From Tubulanus polymorphus (Eukaryota; Nemertea; Palaeonemertea; Tubulaniformes; Tubulanidae): a stretch of DNA of 64,000 nt. The stretch lies in assembly GCF_964204645.1 (NCBI RefSeq), contig NC_134028.1, forward strand, positions 20,992,153 through 21,056,152, given 5' to 3'. The number at the start of each line of letters is the position of its first letter. Within the stretch, counting starts at the first letter, position 1. A program made the position numbers and the translations under genes. Below the pieces are notes generated by a model. That model did no database searches. It was given only the letters and a program-made list of their open reading frames with translations, and had not been told where the DNA came from. Below are positions 23,939 to 32,489 of this stretch, in pieces.

Positions 23939-24387
23939 CTAATGTCTATTTCAACCTGACTTGAGAGCATTCCGGGTGGCCTAGCTCGCTCATTTTTGGT
24001 AGTACATATCTGATAAAGGTCTTAGTACGACCAGAAAGGACTGGCAGTCGACCTTAAACATCATTTTTTAATCCATTTTAAACTGTATTGAAGGATATCC
24101 AAAAAGTCTTCACTGAAAGGGGTTAAATGAAGAGAAGTGACTCCATGATTTGAAAGTTTAACAATATGCCTACATACCAAACTTCAGTTGGTAGGCATGG
24201 AGACATATTGTTAAACTTTCAAATCATGGAGTCTCTTTTCTCTCATGAACCCCTTTCAATAAAGACTTTTTGGATATTCTTCATTCCGTTTAAAGTGGAT
24301 TAAAAAACGATGTTTAAGGTCGACTGCCTGTTTTTTCTGAGCTAGGCCACTCGGAATGCTCTCAAGTCAGGTTGAAATAGACATTAG
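23939..24387. mobile_element. 449-bp foldback element
   Basis: The two halves are imperfect reverse complements. The outer ends are CTAATGTCTATTTCAACCTG and its complement; the centre (near 24183) has TTTAACAATATG...CATATTGTTAAA. The left arm has about 50 extra bases near 24000. It encodes no protein, and I could not see a clear target duplication. It is a long-palindrome MITE or foldback transposon. Confidence 0.8.
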
Positions 24388-24755
24388 GGCGAACCTGCTC
24401 ATATTAGGTGAATTTTCGTCCCTCATTTTGAGGGACGAGGCTTTGAGTGTCTATTTCACCCCTTAAAACACTTTCAACTTACCTCAAACTGACTGTTCTG
24501 TCTGTAATCGAATGGAAGTTACCGGTAACTATTCTTTGTGCATAAATAATCCTAAGTAGCTTTTGACGATCGTAGTAACTCAAAACTTTTGACTAGTCGC
24601 CTCAAAAAATAGTTGAAGTGAAGCAACATAACAAATATTGCGGCTTTTCGTGTTGCATGCATGATGAGTTAACCTCTATATGGCACTTTCGCGTCAGAAG
24701 TTGTTAGAGGCAACCGTAACAACGACTGGTATTCAGACTAACCTGTCTGTATATC

Positions 24756-24895
24756 TGTGACAGAGTGTCTAACAGCGTTCCTACTAGCTCAGCTAGCGGG
24801 AATATTCCCTTTGGCTCAGCGGTAGAGCGTCTGCTTTGGACGCCAGGCATCGAGAGTTTGAATCTCGGGAGGGACAGAAATTTCTTCCTGTTACA
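24756..24895 (+). repeat. LTR 1 of the TRIM-like array, with tRNA-like core
   Basis: 140 bp. It contains an A box TGGCTCAGCGG (24812-24822) matching the Pol III consensus. Its B-box position reads GTTTGAATC, one base off the consensus found in the other two LTRs. No run of four T occurs. Confidence 0.85.
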
Positions 24896-24897
24896 TT

Positions 24898-24911
24898 TGG
24901 GGGCTCGTCCG
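24898..24911 (+). promoter_or_regulatory. Primer-binding site for tRNA-Pro, internal segment 1
   Basis: TGGGGGCTCGTCCG begins two bases after LTR 1. It is the 14-nt complement expected for the 3' end of eukaryotic tRNA-Pro including CCA, the same primer class as murine leukaemia-type retroviruses. The tRNA end is from general knowledge and was not checked against this genome. Confidence 0.75.
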
Positions 24912-25027
24912 TCTCTGCGATAACCCTGGGTCCAAGTTCATGTCGTCCCACAGTCGTCATGAGTGGTAATGTCAATCACCTTAGGGAATCACGACACGAG
25001 GATGTGTCCTTTCAAGAAGGCGGTGAG

Positions 25028-25167
25028 TGTGACAGAGTGTATAACAGCGTTCCTACTAGCTCAGCTAGCGGGAATATTCCCTTTGGCTCAGCGGTAGAGC
25101 GTCTGCTTTGGACGCCAGGCATCGAGAGTTCGAATCTCGGGAGGGACAGAAATTTCTTCCTGTTACA
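25028..25167 (+). repeat. LTR 2 of the TRIM-like array, with tRNA-like core
   Basis: 140 bp. A box TGGCTCAGCGG at 25084-25094 and B box GTTCGAATC at 25128-25136 both match Pol III consensus. The D-arm GCTC/GAGC is intact. Confidence 0.85.
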
Positions 25168-25169
25168 TT

Positions 25170-25181
25170 TGGGGGCTCGTC
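25170..25181 (+). promoter_or_regulatory. Primer-binding site, internal segment 2 (shortened)
   Basis: TGGGGGCTCGTC follows LTR 2, after which the sequence jumps to TCTGCG. Compared with segment 1, four bases are missing, leaving 12 matching positions. This accounts for the 128 versus 132 bp internal lengths. Confidence 0.7.
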
Positions 25182-25295
25182 TCTGCGATAACCCTGGGTC
25201 CAAGTTCATGTCGTCCCACAGTCGTCATGAGTGGTAATGTCAATCACCTTAGGGAATCACGACACGAGGATGTGTCCTTTCAAGAAGGCGGTGAG

Positions 25296-25435
25296 TGTGA
25301 CAGAGTGTATAACAGCGTTCCTACTAGCTCAGCTAGCAGGAATATTCCCTTTGGCTCAGCGGTAGAGCGTCTGCCTTGGACGCCAGGCATCAAGAGTTCG
25401 AATCTCGGGAAGGACAGAGATTTCTTCCTGTTACA
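25296..25435 (+). repeat. LTR 3 of the TRIM-like array, with tRNA-like core
   Basis: 140 bp, with a few substitutions relative to the others (AGCTAGCAGG, TGCCTTGG, ATCAAGAG, GGAAGGAC, AGAGATTTC). A box 25352-25362 and B box 25396-25404 are intact. It is followed directly by the TATC duplication. Confidence 0.85.
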
Positions 25436-25436
25436 T

Positions 25437-25665
25437 ATCTAACCAATCAGACGCGTGGTATTGAGCAAATGATGCCGGTAAAAATGCGTCTGATTGGCTG
25501 GATATGTAGACTGGTGTGAGCTTAGCGGGAACCTGTCCGCCCAAGAATTCTTAAGCGATGTTGGCATAATAGACCAGTCAAAGGGTTTGCGACCAGGGTT
25601 TGTATTGGCGTAAGCTCCAGAGGGCGGCAATCAAACACTGGCAAGCGAGGATGAAGCACACCACA
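25437..25665 (-). repeat. Dispersed repeat (GCCAGTGTTTG family), copy 2
   Basis: Inverted copy that directly abuts the right end of the LTR array. Its edge, read inward, is TATCTAACCAATCAGACGCG; the related copy at 28431-28650 has ATATCTAGCCAATCAGATGC at the matching place. That suggests the array's TATC target site lay at the edge of this repeat. Confidence 0.7.
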
Positions 25666-25904
25666 AATCATCTATTTCAAGTCGATATATCGTCTGGCAT
25701 TCAGGACCCAGTTCCACATTTGTGAGTTAGAGTTAACTCATGAGTCTTAAATCATAACTCGGAACTGTGGAACTGGACCCAGATTATTAAGGTTGTACCG
25801 GTATTGGATATCGAAATTGTCTGATTGTCAAGCATTCCGCGGTTTCTGTGGACTCGGGTGTGATGTAAGTCGCTTTTTGTGTTTGCAGTTCGGTAAATCA
25901 CACG

Positions 25905-28900
25905 ATGTTAGCGGTGAAACTTTGTCGTTTGCCGACAGTACGGAGCCTCGTCTCACCGCAGCAGGTGAAATTCTTCCAGCAACCGGTCAGAAATGCCGCA
26001 TCTCAGAAAACTCGTATCGGACGCCTGCCTCGCCGCTCGGTGGGGGAAACTATTAAACAAACAGTAGCGACACCTGCTGGTGAATCAGGTAAACACATCT
26101 ACCTTCCCAAGTATTTACCCAAATTGACAGCTTAGTTTTGAATAAAACGTTTGAGAGCCTTCAGTCTTCATTTCGCTTGGCCTGAGAAAATCTTCCGGTC
26201 CCAAAACATCCCGATTCACATATGGGTTTATTGTTGAGTTAACGGCCTTAAACCGATACGTTTGAGTAGAATTACAAAACTCGCAATCATAAGAACAATA
26301 TAGGCATCCTGGCTATGATTAGAACACTTAAAATGTCAGTTTTAGTTAAGGTGATCTAAGCGTTCCTGATTTTCAGTATTTGTTTGCTATTTTATAACAA
26401 AACATAGCCTACTAATTATTTGATATTGTTCGATGCATACAGAAGTATGAAAGAAGTTACTGAGGGTCTTGCCGTTGATTACTGATCTATTTTAACATTT
26501 TCTTTCCTATTTCAAGAAAAATTCAATTTGTTACTGCATTGTTACTAGCACTTTTCATAGTTTGGCAGCCTAATAACTCACTGAATTTCTGAAAATCGAG
26601 ACCTTGGAATTTCGGCCGATTTTCCGACTTAAAGCTGTCCGACTTTCGCCAGCTCTATTGTACATAGGTATATTTATTGTTTCAGCTTTCAGTCTCGGCA
26701 AGGGAGCGATAGCGGGTGCATCTTTAGTTGGGCTCGGAGCGCTATGTTACTACGGAATGGGAATGTCGAGTGAATTGGGTGCAATTGACAGAGCTACGTA
26801 AGTTTAAATACTAACCCTCCCAGTATCTGATGCCCGAAAATATTTTGTTAGCTGGCTTTTTATTTTACACATCAAAATCGTTTAATGCTCAGCACTGCCA
26901 TCAGAACAATCAAACTGAGATTATAGAAGGTAAAGATATTCAGGTCCCCATGTTATTGATATGACTATGGTAAAAATTCATGTGTTTATGCTATGGTTTA
27001 TAATTGGAATTTTCTGTCTTCAGATTATGGCCCCCGATTGTCAAGGAGAGAATAAGAGATACATACATGTATTTTGCTGGTAGTATCGGTATAACCGCCG
27101 CCTCGGCTCTGGCAGTCGTAAAGAGGAGTCCTAAAATTTTGGAATTCATGATGAAAAACTCATTGATTGTAAGTAGTAATGAACAAGATGATTTAACCTC
27201 TTCGCTACCATGCGCGATGTATATTTACGTCGCAAATATATTCATTTACTACAATTGCTGGTGTGGTGAGTCACTACGCCGCTGGTGTATAGACGTACTA
27301 AATGATCGTCTGCTTCAATTTAGTTACACTATTACTCATAGATGGCGAATCAGTGCCTCAAATACTGAACTGAATTGAAACTAAATATGAATATGGGAAA
27401 ATGCTCTGGTGAGGGGCGTTACATTACCTATGGTAGCGAAGATGTTAAGACTGCCAATATTAGTACAATGGAACATTGGAAGCGTTAAATCATGAAAATC
27501 TATTTATCCCATCCCCTTCAACTATTTTACTTGTGGGGCCAGTTGCTGGAAAGATGGTTAAAGATGACCGGTGGATGAACATACTGTAGTAACAATGAAC
27601 TTTCAATTGTCACGATGTCGACTATCGACTGGTTAACTCTAACCAATTTTTGAGCAACTGGCCCCCGAGTACTTGTTCTTTGATTCGAGACCTAATTCTA
27701 TGTCGGGTTGATTTTGTAGGGAATAGGAGCTACGTTTGCATTGATGATCGGCAGTGGAATGGTTTGTCGTTCGTTGCCTTATGAAGAAGGTTTCGGTGCG
27801 AAGCAGATTGCCTGGTTGGTTCACAGCGGCATTATGGGTGCCGTTGTGGCACCTGTATGTTTATTAGGAGGACCGTTACTCGTCCGAGCTGCCTGGTACA
27901 CTGCTGGAGTTGTTGGAGGTAGTATACCTTAATTAAAGCCTATTTTAGCTGCCTGTAGCTCGAACCATCCTCCCACATTTTAACCCATAAGTAATCAGGA
28001 ATTTCACTATGTAGTGTCAATTACTTCTCAGAAAATTCAAGGGAAAATCTAAGTTCATCACGATACCGAATAGCTCATTTGCTGTTTATTTCCATGCATT
28101 ACAGGTTCGTGTAAATCATGTCCTTTTGGCCCCCAGAAATTCATCCAAACTTACTTGGATTTGAAGTGGGCGCTCAGATGTGTCATCTTCATACTCTAAA
28201 TACTTCAGATATTGAAAAAGATGTTGTTTTCTGTACCAAGGAATAATAAATAATAGATTTGATAACTGGCTTGTTGCTAGATAACCATCCAAGCTAATGA
28301 ATACAGGATATGCTTTTCACACAATTTTCTTGCTTATGCTGGTTGAGCCTGTCATCAATCTGCTGGCTGCACCTTTGTACATTCAATACATTATCACCTA
28401 TTCATCCAATGTTTTTTTATCGTCAAGGCTTCACCATCCTCATCCTTGCTTGCCAGTGTTTGTTTGCCGCCCGCTGAAGCTTACGCCAACACAAACCCTG
28501 GCCGCAAACCCTTCATTGGTTTATTACATTGCCCAGGAAGTCTTGGGCGTACGGGTTCCCACCAGTCTATATCTAGCCGATCTGATGTGCGGTATCTATA
28601 AATGCCCACCAGTCAATATATCTAGCCAATCAGATGCGCGGTATCTATAAAGCAAACTTTCCGGTAAAGACAATGCATCTGCCATGCTTGGGGATTGATA
28701 CTGCTCGATACTAACTACATGTTTAATGCCTTCAATCTATTAATGTATTTGCAGGTTTATCAACAGTGGCTATTTGTGCTCCCAGTGAGAAATTCCTGAA
28801 TATGGGAGGACCTTTGGCTATCGGATTGGGAGTTGTATTCGTTTCGTCTCTCGGTAAATGTTTTCTTTTTTATAGAGTTCACATTTATTGTTGATCCGCG

Positions 28901-29894
28901 CATCGCCAGACCTGTAGTATGAAATATTCGACTTTATTATTCTAGGAAGTATGTTTCTGCCACCTACAACTGCTCTAGGAGCCGGTCTGTACTCGATGAG
29001 TATTTACGGCGGTTTGATACTGTTCAGTATGTTCTTGTTATACGATACCCAGAAAATAATCAAATCGGCAGAAATGCATCCGGTTTATGCCATGCAGAAA
29101 TACGATCCCATCAACAGGTAATTTGAATTAGTTAACAGGAAAACCACTGAGCAATGGGGAACCGGCATAACCAGCTGTCCCACCAGTAGAATGAAAGTAT
29201 AATTGTTTATTTAGTGGGTGCTGAGATTACATACAAATTTGGGAGTCAAAAAATCCAGTTCAAAGTACATTGAAAATGAACTAATTTTGACTATGGACAA
29301 CCTACTGACTCAATCAAATTCATCCAGATTGAATATCATATTTTACTACAAACACTTGCGTGTAAGTGGAATGAAAATGATATCTGGATTAGATCAAAAT
29401 CTCGATTAAACGTGCTTTACTTTGCTACACAGTGGAACCTCGTTTTAATGAACTCCAAAACAACAATTCATCGGATATAACAAATATAGAATTTCGTCCC
29501 AAGTAAGACAATTTGACTAGTTTCATACTTGATATAACGAACTATCATTATAACGAACATATTGTCTGGTCCCGTGCACTTCGCTGTAACGAGGTTCCAT
29601 TGTATATCTAATTGATAACTGATCAGGTGACCTGAAGTGCTGAGATCTGAGACACGATGTCCTTTCACCCAGTCCTGGCAGAGTGGTTGTCTCCACAGAG
29701 ATCTCCGTCATCTGTTGTACATCAGACACTAAAGCTCTCGGTGAAGATGTCCTACGAGAGTTAGATTTACATGCCTATGTATGACGTCTATTGTTTTCTA
29801 TTTTAACAGATCAATTGGAATATATTTGGACACGTTGAACATTTTCATGCGAATTGCAACCATCCTCGCGGGAGGTGGTAATCGTAGGAGGTAA
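25905..29894 (+). CDS. GHITM: GHITM/TMBIM5, mitochondrial inner-membrane BAX-inhibitor-1 family protein (7 exons, 331 aa)
   Basis: Exons: 25905-26088, 26686-26797, 27024-27168, 27720-27918, 28755-28853, 28946-29117, 29810-29894; phases are continuous. The N-terminal ~65 residues are Arg/Lys-rich with few acids (MLAVKLCRLPTVRSL..., KTRIGRLPRR), as expected of a mitochondrial targeting sequence. The rest follows human GHITM closely: GALCYYGMGMSSELGAI, TYMYFAGSIGITAASALAV, AWLVHSGIMGAVVAP, GGPLLVRAAWYTAG, CAPSEKFLNMG, SLGSMFLPPTTALGAGLYS, LLYDTQKIIK and KYDPIN, ending in AGGGNRRR. Length matches the ~345-aa human protein. Known role: inner-membrane cristae organiser (MICS1) linked to Ca2+/H+ exchange and AFG3L2 regulation. 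The acceptor TTTGCAG at about 25887 implies an upstream non-coding exon. Confidence 0.95.
27535..27665. mobile_element. Small inverted-repeat element (CCAGTTGCTCAAAAGTTGG family), copy A
   Basis: About 131 bp in GHITM intron 3. The ends GGGGCCAGTTGCTGGAAAG and CAACTGGCCCC form imperfect ~30-bp inverted repeats. The interior has GGATGAACATACTGTAGTAA and the site CTGGTTAACTCTAACC. Related copies: 45394-45795 and 49028-49147. Confidence 0.75.
28431..28650 (+). repeat. Dispersed repeat (GCCAGTGTTTG family), copy 3
   Basis: Direct copy in GHITM intron 4. Within it, a segment ending TCTAGCC(A/G)ATC(A/T)GATG and GCGGTATCTATAAA is itself repeated at about 28570 and 28615. Confidence 0.7.
29430..29602. 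mobile_element. Tc1/mariner or pogo-type MITE in GHITM intron 6
   Basis: The ends CAGTGGAACCTCGTT and AACGAGGTTCCATTG are inverted repeats, with TA close outside both ends (directly at the right end; at the left, TA is followed by CA before the repeat). The interior has further GATATAACGAA words. 173 bp, no coding capacity. Confidence 0.75.
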
Positions 29895-30120
29895 TCGCAG
29901 GAGGAGGTAAATGGTGAAAAGACGCTGAACTCGTGATAATAATCGGATGTTTTCATTTTCATGCTAGCTCTAAACCGCAGAATAAGAATCCTCTATTCGT
30001 TTGTGATAGTTTCTTAAAACGCTGTGTCTTATAAAAAATGTGCTAACATTATTTAGAAATACATAAAGATTAAACTAAACCATGCACTTTTTGTTTGGAA
30101 ATTTCTGTAAATAAATAATT
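29895..30120 (+). other. Probable GHITM 3' UTR
   Basis: Short AT-rich tail after the stop, with an AAATAAATAA polyadenylation-type signal near 30107-30117. Confidence 0.5.
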
Positions 30121-31534
30121 TATGAATTAAACAAGGGGAGTTTTAGTCAATTTGATTATTCGTTCTGCAGCATTCCACAGTTTTGTCTTATTACAAGTCT
30201 CAGCATTACTAATTCATTGGTCCCGTGAGATCGGAAAAAAAGTGCTAACGGAAAAAGTGCTAACTGCCATCTTGGTAGAATATTGGTCTATATGGTCTGG
30301 AAATGTTGGGATAAAATTTAAATTCCTTCAAAAGCACGTGAGTCCGCTGTCTGCTTAAGTACATTGCTGAGCAAAGAGTCTTATTAATAGTGGCAATAGT
30401 AGACCCACCTAGAATAAAATTTTAGAATGATACAAATATTCATTTAAGGCAAACTAGTGTTGCGTTGCACGATGTATGTATGGTATGGAATTAGACCTGC
30501 GCCACGGTAGAATAGTGAGGCTGTAAGGATACGATAGATATTGACCATTCAGAGCTGTCCCTTTTCATATGAAAAGAAAAACTCATCTGCCGCATATACA
30601 TTTCCTTATTACATACATACGTACGGAGGTGACATGTGAAAAAAATTGATATTTATATTTCGAAATAATCTTTAGAATTTCTCAGAAATCTTATCGGCGC
30701 AATTCCCCCTGAATCCATGGAGTGGTCAAGCAAATCATCAAAGCGTTCAGAGCCATGGTAATAAATCGATTCCTTGATTACGTACCTAATATCCAAATTC
30801 TTAGTCTGAATACCAGTCGTTGTTACCGGTTCCCTGTTGTTTGTGGAACGACGGCTAGATACTAGACTACCAAATTCTAATCTACGTCAGGCTAAACAAA
30901 AATGATACCTTGTTTCTCCGCAGCGGCCGGGTCATTTTTGTAAAATATGATAAAATTTATAAACAGTTCATTTCTATAGCGGCCGGGTCTGTTATGGTAA
31001 AATTGATCACGATTTTAAAAAAAAGTCATGTATAGAGTAGATAGGCGGCCGGCCGGGTCAACATTTAAGCTCAGGAGAGCGGAGAAACAAGGTATCATTT
31101 TTTTAGCCTTACTAACCCTAGTTTGTATAGACAGTAGCCGAATTGTTGTATGATTCTCATTTCGTCACATGAAATATAAGTTGATTAAGCCCTCAAACCC
31201 CAGAAGCTCCATGGATCGAGCTTAAAATCATCTGTAAATCAAATTCAAATAACGCAAATAAATGTCATGGTGTATATATGGGTAAATCTTGGGATACTTG
31301 TTCGTCCAAATTTCTATTTTCTAAAAAACAAATCTCTTGAATCGATCCTTCTTGCAGATAACCACTGTACGTACCAGTCGGAATGACTTGAAAAAGCCTA
31401 GCCTCAGTAATCTTGTAGGCCTATGAAATTCAATTGTTTATTCTGAAGCTTTTGTTAAAAGAATCTGAATCTAAGAATACGCGCAACATGGATCTTATAT
31501 GACCAACCTTTTTATTGCTTGTCTTACACGGTCA
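30121..31534. other. Intergenic, GHITM to small secreted-protein gene
   Basis: No gene seen. It contains a TIR-bounded element at 30890-31108. Near 30805-30860 is a block (CTGAATACCAGTCGTTGTTA) related, inverted, to 16600-16620 and 24715-24740. Confidence 0.5.
30890..31108. mobile_element. MITE with GGCTAAA...GTTTCTCCGC ends and GCGGCCGGGTC boxes
   Basis: The ends GGCTAAACAAAAATGATACC and its complement form ~30-bp inverted repeats running into GTTTCTCCGC. Three GCGGCCGGGTC-type boxes lie inside. A half copy with one end is at 33729-33773. Class not determined. Confidence 0.7.
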
Positions 31535-32372
31535 CTATGCGTCTGAATAACAATGTCCATGGTTGTTTTTTACCGAATTACACAGATTTGTACAACTATT
31601 GAGACCACCATTACAATGTTCGGAATCAGCAGCTTTGAAACAAGCGGTCGTCTCTTCATCGAAAGGACATTTAATCGTTTCTCCATCATCTTCTTTCACA
31701 GCACTATCTTTGCAAGTCACAATCTTACTACTGTATGCGTCACAAGCTTCGTCAGCGGAAACCAGACCCAACGACAACAGCAACACGGCTAATATCACGT
31801 GAACCTGAATATGAATGGAATTAAATCAGATCATCTTAAACATCGTCTATCATTAAATCAATTAGATTTTTGAAATAGTAAAGTTTATAGTTTCAAAATA
31901 ACGAGTGAATTACAGAATGAAATTTTTATATATTTCTGAATCGCAGAATCGCACCTTATTCATTTGATTATATACCGTTATATATTTATCGACCAGCTAA
32001 AACTGGAGGTCCGTTCGATTTTAGAACGGGTTGATTAAAAACCAACCAAAAATACTCAGGGTCCGTTATAAAATTTAGAACGGACTATCACTGCAGTCGC
32101 ATTCACGCTAGTTATTTTAGTCTATACGAATCCGGTCCAGTATTTGGATGGTCTAGCTAGCTAGACGCAACACCGCAATCTACAGGGCAATTAAGAGCAG
32201 TTTCTACCTTCACAGAAATGGCCCGTTCTACGTTTAGAATGCGGGTTGGGTAAAATGAAAGTGAAAATGTTCAAAAACGCAGCTTGCAGAAGCACAACTG
32301 AATTGTCTCCGGGTCGAATATGACCGTTCAACCGGTACGTACGTGTCTTCGCCGACTTACCTTTAAATTCAT
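31535..32372 (-). CDS. Small secreted 8-cysteine protein (2 exons, 93 aa)
   Basis: Exon 1 is only 12 coding bases (32372-32361: ATG AAT TTA AAG, then donor GTAAGT). Exon 2 is 31804-31535, entered through a TATTCAG acceptor in phase 0. The joined product starts with MNLK and a hydrophobic run VHVILAVLLLSLGLVSA, a convincing signal peptide. The mature part, about 72 residues, is acidic with eight cysteines; the first four are spaced 9, 14 and 8 apart. Reading exon 2 alone would need a GTG start, so the split start is preferred. I do not recognise the family; it is probably an extracellular disulfide-rich protein of unknown function. A truncated paralogue with the same spacing lies at 60249-62815. 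Confidence 0.7.
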
Positions 32373-32460
32373 TGTTTCTGGAAATATGGTGAATACAAGA
32401 CAAATTGACTTAAGTGTCGATCGAAACTGCTTCACATTCTGAAGCTGAAAGAACTGCCGG

Positions 32461-32480
32461 CTTTTATTACGTGGAGCAAA
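32461..32480 (-). promoter_or_regulatory. TATA-like element of the secreted-protein gene
   Basis: On the minus strand GCTCCACGTAATAAAAG lies ~90 bp upstream of the ATG. The same block is conserved in the paralogue at 62898-62915 amid more diverged DNA. Placement suggests a start of transcription near 32435; this is inference. Confidence 0.4.
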
Positions 32481-32489
32481 TCGATTAAC

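Larger units (their letters stand above)
24756..25435 (+). mobile_element. Miniature LTR retroelement array (3 LTRs, 2 internal segments), TRIM-like
   Basis: Three near-identical 140-bp terminal repeats (24756-24895, 25028-25167, 25296-25435) alternate with internal segments of 132 bp (24896-25027) and 128 bp (25168-25295). Each LTR starts TGTGACAG and ends CTGTTACA, an imperfect short inverted repeat with TG...CA ends. The whole array is flanked by TATC (24752-24755 and 25436-25439), a 4-bp target duplication. Each internal segment starts with a tRNA-Pro-type primer-binding site and ends in a purine-rich run (AAGAAGGCGGTGAG) placed like a polypurine tract. No coding capacity exists, so mobility would need enzymes from elsewhere. 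Size and layout match terminal-repeat retrotransposons in miniature (TRIMs); tandem LTR sharing is the expected product of recombination between copies. Confidence 0.85.

Noticed and set aside
24809-24880. Functional tRNA genes at three sites in the LTR array
   Set aside because: The A and B boxes fit, but the anticodon 3' stem has an extra base and the T-arm pairs poorly. The sequence always lies inside a TG...CA repeat with a primer site behind it, so it is an embedded tRNA-like promoter, not a tRNA gene.
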